Shown: positions 51,748-59,289 of the stretch, one piece after another
Numbering within the stretch: the first letter of the stretch is position 1
Layout of the letters: each line of letters starts with the position of its first letter
Source of the DNA: Pseudomonadales bacterium
GTDB lineage: Bacteria > Pseudomonadota > Gammaproteobacteria > Pseudomonadales > IMCC2047
NCBI GenBank assembly: GCA_024234615.1
Contig: JACKNY010000001.1
Coordinates: 1,454,501 to 1,518,500 of the forward strand
DNA: 64,000 nt
Direction: 5' to 3'
Position numbers and translations under genes: made by a program
Notes under the pieces: generated by a model
What the model was told of the DNA's origin: nothing
What the model saw: only the letters and a program-made list of their open reading frames with translations
Database searches by the model: none

Positions 51748-53892
51748 ATGATTTTTCAGGGTAATACCATTCAGGTCGAAAAAACGGACCAGGGTTTTGC
51801 CGAGCTGGTTCTCGATGCAAAAGAAAGCAAAGTCAACATACTCAATACAGGTGCGCTTCAGGAGCTACGTGCTGCTGTCGATGCCATTAAGAGTCAAGGT
51901 GATATCAAAGGCTTGTTAATAAGCAGTGCTAAGGATAGCTTTATTCTGGGTGCCGATATCAACGAATTTCTCACCAAATTTGCATTGCCGCATGAAGAAC
52001 TACTGGCCAACCTCAATTTCACCCATAGCATTTTTAACGATATTGAAGATCTCCCCTATGCAACGGTCACCGCAATTAATGGTGAGGCACTAGGTGGCGG
52101 CTTTGAGCTTGCACTAAGCACAGATTTTCGAGTTATAGCGGACAATGCGAAGGTAGGGTTGCCTGAGGTTAATCTGGGAATTATTCCGGGTTTTGGCGGC
52201 TGTGTTCGTCTTTCACGATTAATCGGTGCTGAAAATGCCTTAGAGTGGATTACCTCAGGTAAATCGCAATCCGCAAATGCCGCCTTGCAAGTGGGCGTGG
52301 CGGATAGCGTGGTTAATGCCGCTCTATTACGTGAATCTGCGCTCGATCTGTTGCAACAATGTCATGCTGGAAAGCTGGATCAGCTTAGCAATCGGCAAGC
52401 AAAAAAGTCTCCCCTGACTTTACGTCCCATTGAGGGAACGATGGCCTTCGAATCCGCCAAAGGCATGATAATGAAACTGGCAGGGCCGCATTATCCAGCC
52501 CCCTTTGCGGCAATTGAGGCGATTGAAAAGTCGGCGCATATGGCGCGGGCTGAAGCATTGCAGGTTGAAGCCGCAACCCTTATTCAGGTCGCTAAAACGG
52601 ATGTCTGTAAAGCGTTGGTTGGGTTGTTCCTCAATAGTCAGGCATTGAAAAAAATTGCTGGCACCGCGCTCCAGTTAGCGAAACCAGTTAAGCAAAGTGC
52701 TGTGCTTGGTGCTGGTATTATGGGTGGTGGTATAGCTTATCAATCCGCCTTAAAAGGAATCCCCGTGGTCATGCGTGACATTGCGGACAAGGCGCTGGAT
52801 TTAGGCATTTCTGAGGCGACCAAGCAGCTTAACAAAAGTGTAGAAAAGGGCCGCTTGAAACCGGCAGAGATGGCAAAAATACTGGGTAGCATCAAACCCA
52901 CGCTGGAAATGAGTGATATTAAAACGGTTGATGTCGTGGTTGAGGCTGTCGTAGAAAACCCCAAAATCAAATTGGCGGTTTTGGAGGAAGTGGAGAATAC
53001 GGTCGGTGAAGGTGCCATAATCACCTCCAATACTTCAACGATCTCTATTGATTATCTGGCCACGGCTCTAAAAAATCCTGAACGCTTTTGCGGCATGCAC
53101 TTTTTCAACCCGGTTCCATTAATGCCTTTGGTGGAAATTATCCGTGGTGAAAAAACAAGTGACGAAACTATTGCTACGGTGGTTGCCTATGCAACGGCTA
53201 TCGGAAAAACACCCATAGTCGTTAATGATTGCCCTGGTTTTCTAGTAAACCGCGTACTGTTTCCTTATTTTCTAGGGTTTAATTTGCTGATTAGAGATGG
53301 CGCTGATTTTCGCCAAGTCGATAAAATAATGGAGCGTTTCGGTTGGCCAATGGGGCCGGCCTATTTGCAGGATGTGGTGGGTATTGATACTTGTCACCAC
53401 TGCATTGATGTGATGGAAGAAGGTTTTCCAGAGCGTATGAAGTTTGCAGAAACCTCTATTCTTGATCTTCTTTATGAAGCCTCTCGCTATGGTCAGAAAA
53501 ATGGCAAAGGTTTTTATCATTATGAACCGGATGCCAAAGGTCGCCCGGCAAAAACTTTTAATGAGGATATTCTCGGCTTCATCGGCAAAATTCAGCCACA
53601 AACGAAGGAGTTTAGTCAGGAAGAAGTTATTGCTCGCTTAATGGTTCCTATGTGTCTGGAAGTGGCGCGCTGTTTGGAGGAAGGTATTGTGGCCTCTGCT
53701 GCAGAAGCTGATATGGCGTTGATTATGGGCCTAGGTTTTCCAAAATTTAGGGGTGGGGCTTTACGTTATATCGATACTATCGGGGCAGATAAATTTTGTG
53801 CATTAGCCGATCAATACGCAGCATTGGGTAAGTTGTATGAAGTACCAAAAGGCTTAAGATTAATGAGCCAAAATGGAAGCAAATACTTTTAA
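51748..53892 (+). CDS. fadB: fatty acid oxidation complex subunit alpha
   Basis: Multifunctional beta-oxidation enzyme of 714 residues. The N-terminal enoyl-CoA hydratase/isomerase domain (about 1-190) has NGEALGGGFELALS and GLPEVNLGIIPGFGG with the catalytic glutamates. The 3-hydroxyacyl-CoA dehydrogenase domain begins at GAGIMGGGIAYQSALKG (NAD binding) and includes CGMHFFNPVPLMPLVEI with the catalytic histidine. GGAG lies nine bases upstream of the ATG. It forms the alpha2-beta2 complex with FadA, whose gene follows after 39 bases. Confidence 0.97.
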   Translation: MIFQGNTIQVEKTDQGFAELVLDAKESKVNILNTGALQELRAAVDAIKSQGDIKGLLISSAKDSFILGADINEFLTKFALPHEELLANLNFTHSIFNDIEDLPYATVTAINGEALGGGFELALSTDFRVIADNAKVGLPEVNLGIIPGFGGCVRLSRLIGAENALEWITSGKSQSANAALQVGVADSVVNAALLRESALDLLQQCHAGKLDQLSNRQAKKSPLTLRPIEGTMAFESAKGMIMKLAGPHYPAPFAAIEAIEKSAHMARAEALQVEAATLIQVAKTDVCKALVGLFLNSQALKKIAGTALQLAKPVKQSAVLGAGIMGGGIAYQSALKGIPVVMRDIADKALDLGISEATKQLNKSVEKGRLKPAEMAKILGSIKPTLEMSDIKTVDVVVEAVVENPKIKLAVLEEVENTVGEGAIITSNTSTISIDYLATALKNPERFCGMHFFNPVPLMPLVEIIRGEKTSDETIATVVAYATAIGKTPIVVNDCPGFLVNRVLFPYFLGFNLLIRDGADFRQVDKIMERFGWPMGPAYLQDVVGIDTCHHCIDVMEEGFPERMKFAETSILDLLYEASRYGQKNGKGFYHYEPDAKGRPAKTFNEDILGFIGKIQPQTKEFSQEEVIARLMVPMCLEVARCLEEGIVASAAEADMALIMGLGFPKFRGGALRYIDTIGADKFCALADQYAALGKLYEVPKGLRLMSQNGSKYF

Positions 53893-53931
53893 AGCAAACT
53901 GAATTACAGGCCGATTAGACTGGAGGCAAGT

Positions 53932-55107
53932 ATGAGTTTATCCCCACGAGATGCAGTTGTGATTGATTGCGCGCGCACCCCCATGGGACGTTCAAAAAAT
54001 GGTGGTTTTCGGAACGTGCGGGCGGAGACCTTGTCTGCCAATCTGGTGAATGCTTTGCTGCAACGCCAACCTAATTTTGATCCTCATCTGATTGATGATC
54101 TGATCTGGGGCTGCGTTAACCAAACCCTGGAACAGGGTATTAACATTGGCCGCATGATCACTTTGTTAGCAAATTTGCCCCATAGCTGTCCCGGGCAAAC
54201 CGTCAATCGACTCTGTGGCTCATCTATGGCAGCTTTGCATACTGCTGCACAGGCGATTCAGTCTGATAATGGCGATTGTTTTATTGTCGGCGGTGTTGAA
54301 CATATGGGACATGTGCCGTTGGCGCACGGGGCAGATATTAGTCCCGCGTTAAATAAATATGTCGCCAAGGGCTCTGCCATGATGGGGCTCACTGCAGAAC
54401 TGCTCGCGAAAATGCATAAAATTTCTCGCTCAGCCCAGGATGAATTTAGTCTTCGCTCCCATCTTCGTGCCCATCAGGCAGCAACCAATGGTGGCTTTCG
54501 TAATGAATTGGTTCCCATTGAGGGACATAATGCACAGGGCTTTAAAACATTGATAGAAGCGGATGAAGTTATCCGTGCTGATGCTAACCTTGAAGCTTTG
54601 GCACAGCTGAGACCGGCTTTCGACCCTGTCAATGGCACCGTCACTGCGGGTAGCTCGTCGGCACTTTCTGACGGCGCTTCTATCATGTTGGTGATGTCAG
54701 CCGCCAAAGCACAAGCACTGGGTTTGGAGCCTATAGCGAAGGTTCGAGCGATGGCTGTGGCCGGAATTGACCCAGCGATTATGGGTTACGGCCCGGTGCC
54801 GGCAACACAAAAAGCGCTGCACAAAGCTGGTTTAGATATGGCAGATATTGAAGTGATAGAGCTGAACGAGGCCTTTGCGGCGCAAGCACTTGCCGTGATT
54901 CAGGGTTTAGGATTAGCCGATGATTTTGATGAAAAAGTCAATCTGAATGGCGGGGCAATCGCATTGGGACATCCTTTAGGTTGTTCAGGGGCCAGAATTT
55001 GCGGCACCTTGTTAAATATTATGGAAAACCAAGATGCTACTCTTGGTCTGGCCACCATGTGTATCGGACTGGGGCAGGGAATAGCAACTATCTTCGAGCG
55101 CGTTTAA
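53932..55107 (+). CDS. fadA: acetyl-CoA acyltransferase (3-ketoacyl-CoA thiolase)
   Basis: Thiolase of 391 residues that releases acetyl-CoA in the last step of each beta-oxidation cycle. The acyl-accepting cysteine lies in VNRLCGSSMAALHTAAQ. NEAFAAQALAVIQ, GGAIALGHPLGCSGAR (catalytic His) and CIGLGQGIA (second Cys) complete the active site. GGAGG lies upstream of the ATG. It is the partner of FadB and probably ends this operon, although the cytochrome genes follow within 70 bases on the same strand. Confidence 0.97.
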   Translation: MSLSPRDAVVIDCARTPMGRSKNGGFRNVRAETLSANLVNALLQRQPNFDPHLIDDLIWGCVNQTLEQGINIGRMITLLANLPHSCPGQTVNRLCGSSMAALHTAAQAIQSDNGDCFIVGGVEHMGHVPLAHGADISPALNKYVAKGSAMMGLTAELLAKMHKISRSAQDEFSLRSHLRAHQAATNGGFRNELVPIEGHNAQGFKTLIEADEVIRADANLEALAQLRPAFDPVNGTVTAGSSSALSDGASIMLVMSAAKAQALGLEPIAKVRAMAVAGIDPAIMGYGPVPATQKALHKAGLDMADIEVIELNEAFAAQALAVIQGLGLADDFDEKVNLNGGAIALGHPLGCSGARICGTLLNIMENQDATLGLATMCIGLGQGIATIFERV

Positions 55108-55175
55108 AAGATTTTCGCACTCTAAAATGGCCCCAAAAATACGGATAGGTATCCCAGTCGTAATAGAATACCTGC

Positions 55176-55988
55176 TTGGCGGCATCGAGTAATGATGTGC
55201 ATCAGCCCAGGTTACCATTGAGAACAAACCTTTTCACGCGGCGCAGCAGGGTAGCCGAAAGCTCGATTAACCACCTGTTTTTGCGCCTTTGCCTTTATCT
55301 CGCGGCGCCCTTAATTCTGCTCTGGGGAATAGCGCCTCTGCCGACGGCAACTTTTCTTTGGGACTGGGCCAATGCAGTCGGTTATCTTGCCGCTGCATTG
55401 TTAATTTTACTTTTTCTCTATCGGGGTCAACCTCAGCCAGTTCCAGCTTTTAACGGTCGGTTTTTTATCAACTTGCACCGTGATCTGGGTTATTTGGCGT
55501 TAATTTTTACGGCTATCCACATTGGCGTCTTGTTGATTGACGAACCACTTTTAATAGAACACCTGAAACCAACAGCACCTTGGTATATGTTGTCTGGCTT
55601 AGTGGCTGCAATTTTACTCTTGGCGCTGGTATTTTCCTCCCTACCGAATCTACGTAAAGAAATTTGGCCTGATTACCGCATCTTTCGTCAGCGCCATTTA
55701 CTCATTTCGCTGGGTGTTATTCTATTCCTGTTTATCCATCTCTTAGGCAGTCGATATTACATCAATAGTCTTTGGAAACAGTTACTGCTTATTCTGACCG
55801 GGTGCTCTGTACTGGTTCACTACGGGATAAATAGAAAACAGCCTAAATATTATGGTTCAAAGGAGATGCCACGAGAGAGAGGGAATACCTCGGCTTCGGT
55901 AATGCTAAGCTTTGGCATATCACTTGTGATGTTAATTGCGTCTCTTTTGTTGGTTTTGCTAACAGGTGTTTTAACGGCAAATGAGTAA
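55176..55988 (+). CDS. ferric-reductase-like transmembrane diheme protein
   Basis: Inner-membrane protein of about 270 residues with roughly seven hydrophobic segments and no flavin or nucleotide domain. Two helices each carry two histidines 14 residues apart, His101/His115 (HRDLGYLALIFTAIH) and His174/His188 (HLLISLGVILFLFIH), the arrangement that stacks two b hemes in ferric reductase/NOX/MsrQ-like proteins. The start is uncertain (TTG 55176 or GTG 55197). The next gene overlaps it by eight bases and encodes a tetraheme cytochrome, so electrons probably pass between the two. Partner oxidoreductase and direction of flow are unknown. Confidence 0.72.
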   Translation: MAASSNDVHQPRLPLRTNLFTRRSRVAESSINHLFLRLCLYLAAPLILLWGIAPLPTATFLWDWANAVGYLAAALLILLFLYRGQPQPVPAFNGRFFINLHRDLGYLALIFTAIHIGVLLIDEPLLIEHLKPTAPWYMLSGLVAAILLLALVFSSLPNLRKEIWPDYRIFRQRHLLISLGVILFLFIHLLGSRYYINSLWKQLLLILTGCSVLVHYGINRKQPKYYGSKEMPRERGNTSASVMLSFGISLVMLIASLLLVLLTGVLTANE

Positions 55989-56334
55989 GTTAACTCTGCT
56001 AGGTTTTGTCGGTTTGTTTGTTGCTGCTGTCTTACTTGGCTATTTCGCGTTAGGTTATCGTCCGGCCGCCATCCGGCAGCAGCCAATGCTGCCTGTCATT
56101 TTTAAACACATGGACCACAAAGAAGTTGCTTGCGCAAAATGTCATCACAACTTTACGGATGATACCGGTAGTGGCACTTGCTATTCATGTCATAAGTACA
56201 GCCCCGACATTAACCTGCATATGGAGGAAATGTTTCATGATTTCTGTCGCGATTGTCATCTAGAGGAAAGACACAAAGGAGAAAAAGCGGGGCCGCTGCG
56301 TAGCTGTGCGCAATGTCATGATCCAAAGCGCTAA
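55981..56334 (+). CDS. membrane-anchored tetraheme cytochrome c
   Basis: Protein of 117 residues with an N-terminal signal anchor (LLGFVGLFVAAVLLGYFAL) and four CxxCH heme sites: CAKCH (51-55), CYSCH (67-71), CRDCH (89-93) and CAQCH (109-113). Additional histidines (HMDHKE, HMEEMFHDF, ERHKG) could supply distal ligands. It resembles the class III cytochrome c/c7 group by heme density and size. It is translationally coupled to the ferric-reductase-like gene. A periplasmic electron carrier is the likely role; the terminal acceptor or donor is unknown. Confidence 0.82.
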   Translation: MSKLTLLGFVGLFVAAVLLGYFALGYRPAAIRQQPMLPVIFKHMDHKEVACAKCHHNFTDDTGSGTCYSCHKYSPDINLHMEEMFHDFCRDCHLEERHKGEKAGPLRSCAQCHDPKR

Positions 56335-56618
56335 GGGCGGCTTTCAATTAGTCCACTTTTAGATAAAGCAGTAAAGATCTTCCGGCTGGTTTTGGCGAGA
56401 CGCTGCAGATCGCCAAAAGTAGGGATTTCACCTTGATTGAGTCGGTACTCCCAGCTTTGCAGTTCCATTTCCAGAAAATTCAACAATTTTTTTGAGCAGC
56501 CGTGGCATATACCAGAACAAAGTTCTGCTTCAGTGAGGTCGAATGGAATAGCTGCTCTGGCATCATTGATCATCTGCTGCATGGCTTGGTGAGTGCTGGG
56601 TTTGGTAGATTGGATCAT
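56331..56618 (-). CDS. small cysteine-containing hypothetical protein
   Basis: Soluble protein of 95 residues without signal or membrane helix. The centre has CSGICHGCSKKLL, a C-x3-C-x2-C set plus His that could bind a metal. The second half (WEYRLNQGEIPTFGDLQRLAKTSRKIF) is amphipathic helix. I recall similar unnamed proteins in other gammaproteobacteria but cannot name a family. Its end overlaps the tetraheme cytochrome end by four bases on the opposite strand. Confidence 0.65.
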   Translation of the reverse strand: MIQSTKPSTHQAMQQMINDARAAIPFDLTEAELCSGICHGCSKKLLNFLEMELQSWEYRLNQGEIPTFGDLQRLAKTSRKIFTALSKSGLIESRP

Positions 56619-56658
56619 AGCAGCGGGATATCAACTAAAGGAGTAATTAGGGTTGTTT

Positions 56659-57093
56659 CTATTTGAAGACTTTATTCTGCCAAAACACATAGCTACTGCC
56701 TAAGAGCCCAACAGCCAAAGAAAGATCGACGATACCGATGGTAACTAGCCAAACATATTTTCCTAAGGCGAAGTGCGAAGCAGTACTTCCCAAAATAATC
56801 ATCAAAATTAAAAATAGCATAAATCCTGGTCTTAAAACCTGCCAAACTTTTGGTTGAGTCAGAGTCTCAATTCGGTTGAGATTACGTCGGCAGCTATTAC
56901 TGAAAATAAAAATAATTTTCAGTAATCCAATGAGCAAACCTGCCGCAACGGCAACGCTTATGTTCAGAGTATCAGGTTGAATTTTACTGGCGGCAGTGAA
57001 TAGCGCATAACTTTTTGCTAACAGCACTAGGCCGCCGCTAAGCCAGATGAAGATATAAAGTAGCTTTAAATTAAGAACGGTGATGCTGAGCAT
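56659..57093 (-). CDS. small polytopic membrane protein downstream of FetB-like gene
   Basis: Membrane protein of about 144 residues with four predicted helices, starting MLSITVLNLKLLYIFIWLSGG. ATG at 57093 immediately follows the FetB-like stop; a longer frame from 57186 would run back through that gene. The basic loop SNSCRRNLNRIETL between helices 2 and 3 could be cytoplasmic. I do not recognise a family. Its coupling to the permease gene suggests a shared function. Confidence 0.6.
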   Translation of the reverse strand: MLSITVLNLKLLYIFIWLSGGLVLLAKSYALFTAASKIQPDTLNISVAVAAGLLIGLLKIIFIFSNSCRRNLNRIETLTQPKVWQVLRPGFMLFLILMIILGSTASHFALGKYVWLVTIGIVDLSLAVGLLGSSYVFWQNKVFK

Positions 57094-57095
57094 GG

Positions 57096-57821
57096 TTATT
57101 GCTGTACCTGATATTTGTCGTAAAGTGGTTTGATCCAGATAAGAAAACAAGCGGTAGTGACGGCCGACGATCCAAAAATCATGCACATCACCACAATTTG
57201 ATAGCGCACGGCGATCAATGGCGATACCCCGGAAAGAATCTGTCCGGTCATCATGCCGGGCAGGGAAACTAAACCGACTGCAAACAGAGAGTTAACCACT
57301 GGAATTAATGAGGCTTGGAAGGCAATGTTACGGGCCTCTTGATAGGGGACATTGCGCGCTAGTTCAGCATAAAACCTCTCTGCGGCGAGGCTGACGCTGT
57401 TCATGGAGTTCGCAAAAATCATACCTGCCAGAGGGATCATATATTGGGGCCGATACCAGGGGTCGAGGTTGAGGACCGCCTGAGTTATTAGGGCTAAAGT
57501 CAACCCACCGCCGAGCATGATTGATGCAAAAGCTCGGGTGTATAAGCCACGCTGACGAGTCTTTACGGTACCCAGCGCGATCCAACTGGAGGCGAATACC
57601 ATAACGGCCAGAATGACGAGGATGAATAGCGCACTATCGGATTCGAAGATGAAGGCTAAAAAATAACCGATCAAGAGTAGTTGAGCTAGCATTCTGACAA
57701 CACCGTACAAGGCGTTAACAGCATTGAGCGACCATTTAACAAGAATTAATAGCGCAATTAATACCGGTGCAAATGAAATAGCGAGGTTAATCAAAGGAAT
57801 GGTTTGAATGGAACTATTCAT
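57096..57821 (-). CDS. FetB/UPF0014-family ABC transporter permease
   Basis: Inner-membrane protein of 241 residues with about six helices, of the UPF0014 family whose E. coli member FetB pairs with ATPase FetA in iron export. The family core GLVSLPGMMTGQILSGVSPL is exact, preceded by MIFANSMNSVSLAAERF. No FetA-type ATPase gene is visible beside it; instead a small membrane protein follows. The ATPase may be encoded elsewhere, or the protein may act with another partner. Confidence 0.85.
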   Translation of the reverse strand: MNSSIQTIPLINLAISFAPVLIALLILVKWSLNAVNALYGVVRMLAQLLLIGYFLAFIFESDSALFILVILAVMVFASSWIALGTVKTRQRGLYTRAFASIMLGGGLTLALITQAVLNLDPWYRPQYMIPLAGMIFANSMNSVSLAAERFYAELARNVPYQEARNIAFQASLIPVVNSLFAVGLVSLPGMMTGQILSGVSPLIAVRYQIVVMCMIFGSSAVTTACFLIWIKPLYDKYQVQQ

Positions 57822-58124
57822 AGATATTTTGCGAAAGCGTTCTCTTGCGTTTCCTTATCATCAAAGTGTCGAAATCGGAATGGTATCAAAATAGTAAAAC
57901 GCCATACTCGCTTAAATTACAAATCTAATCAACGCAGGAGTTTGTATAGTGAATTCCAACTATAAAGCTAATGCGAAAAAGCAATCAATCGCGTATATTT
58001 GTACAAAGTCGATTATCCATAAGTTTCTACGCTGCAGTAGCGGAGATTGCGTCATTTGATCGTTTATGAACCCAATTGAGGAGCGTGGCAAAGGTTCCTT
58101 AAACCAATATAGTGAGAATCTAAT
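57822..58124. other. spacer between FetB-like and LpxD-like genes
   Basis: A 303-base divergent spacer. It contains a candidate small reading frame with a good ribosome site (57949-58059), listed separately. The remainder is AT-rich; I see no strong promoter pair or operator. Confidence 0.4.
57949..58059 (+). CDS. candidate 36-residue small protein
   Basis: GTG-initiated frame with AGGAG eight bases upstream, one of the best ribosome sites in the window. The product is polar and basic at the N-terminus (MNSNYKANAKKQS) and ends with three cysteines (YICTKS, LRCSSGDCVI). It lies just before the LpxD-like gene on the same strand. I recognise no homologue. It may be a small protein, a leader peptide or chance. 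Confidence 0.3.
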   Translation: MNSNYKANAKKQSIAYICTKSIIHKFLRCSSGDCVI

Positions 58125-59183
58125 ATGACGCTGGCAATGAAACTGTCGAGTATTCAGCAGGCTTTTCCAGAATTAATCACGGATCAACTTGGTGTTGATG
58201 CGGAAATCCAAAGGATTTTTTCTATTGAGGGCGCAGTCGCGGGTGATTTGGTTTTTGTCGCTTCGAAGGAATTTGTTGAACCCGCATTACATAGCGCAGC
58301 TCTCTGCGTTATTACAACAGAAGCATTAGCTTGTGATTTCTTATCTAAAAAAGGCGTTGGTGTCCTCATCGCTAAAAATGTATTGCTTGCACACGCCGTC
58401 ATAAAACAAGCCTATTCTGACCGCGACTTCATCAACGAACAATGGGGCAAGATACATCCCTCTGCAATTATTCACCAATCCGCAGTCATTGGCGAAGATA
58501 CCTTTATTTCACCTAACGTTACTATCGGGCAGAAAGTGGTTATCGGTAAGCGCACTCGCATTCTAGCGGGTGTTGTCATCGAAGAAGGCGCGCAGATCGG
58601 CGATGATTGCATCATCCACTCCAATGCGGTGATTGGTTACAATTGTGTCATTGAAAATGCTGTGGATATCGGTGCGGGTACGATTGTTGGCTCTGAGGGT
58701 TTTGGCTTCGCACAGGACGAAAACCGTAAAAGCTATCGCATTCCCCACACCGGAAATGTAGTGATTGAAACAGCGGTTCGTATTGGTGCAAATAATTGTA
58801 TAGACCGAGCGACTTATAAAACGACACGTATCGGTGCTGGCACTAAAACCGACAACCTCTGTCATTTCGCCCATAATGTACAGATTGGCGAGAACTGCCT
58901 GTTAACCTCTATGTTCTGTATTGCGGGCACCAGCAAACTGGGGGACAGGGTCATGGCGAGTGGGCAAACAGGCATTATTGATCACGTTAATGTTTGTAGT
59001 GATACGGTATTGCTTCACCGCGCTGGAGTCACCAAAGACATTACTAAGCCTGGTTTTTACGCAGGCTTACCGCTACAACCCTTAAATCTCTACCTGAAGA
59101 ATAATGCTCAGTTTCGAAAATTGCATGAGCTCTGTAAAAGCGTCAAAAAGAATATGCTGTCACTGGTTAAAGCACCTAGCTGA
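58125..59183 (+). CDS. LpxD-like UDP-3-O-acylglucosamine N-acyltransferase, solitary copy
   Basis: Hexapeptide-repeat acyltransferase of 352 residues. The N-terminal uridine-binding-like domain (about 1-100) precedes a left-handed beta-helix of I-G-x4 repeats, with the catalytic-histidine region CHFAHNVQIGENC corresponding to IAHNVQIG in LpxD, and an alpha-helical C-terminus. Around the active site it differs from typical LpxD (DRATYKTTRIG, and LTSMFCIAGTSKLG where AGS-type sequence is usual). True lpxD normally sits with bamA, fabZ and lpxA; here it is alone between permease and bat genes. A second LpxD or a related sugar N-acyltransferase is likely. Confidence 0.75.
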   Translation: MTLAMKLSSIQQAFPELITDQLGVDAEIQRIFSIEGAVAGDLVFVASKEFVEPALHSAALCVITTEALACDFLSKKGVGVLIAKNVLLAHAVIKQAYSDRDFINEQWGKIHPSAIIHQSAVIGEDTFISPNVTIGQKVVIGKRTRILAGVVIEEGAQIGDDCIIHSNAVIGYNCVIENAVDIGAGTIVGSEGFGFAQDENRKSYRIPHTGNVVIETAVRIGANNCIDRATYKTTRIGAGTKTDNLCHFAHNVQIGENCLLTSMFCIAGTSKLGDRVMASGQTGIIDHVNVCSDTVLLHRAGVTKDITKPGFYAGLPLQPLNLYLKNNAQFRKLHELCKSVKKNMLSLVKAPS

Positions 59184-59259
59184 CTTAATGCCCAACAGGA
59201 GCTTTGGTAAAGTTCGCTTTCAGCTTTAAAGATGAGAAGGAAGATACCGCTATCAAACC

Positions 59260-59289
59260 GTATTAAAGCGGATAGAGCGGCTTTAATAC
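59260..59289. terminator. 10-bp inverted repeat over the batD stop
   Basis: GTATTAAAGC (59260-59269) and GCTTTAATAC (59280-59289) pair perfectly around ten bases and include the batD stop. They lie 77 bases after the convergent LpxD-like gene. No proper T-run follows on either strand. It is the longest stem found at a convergent junction here. Confidence 0.4.
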
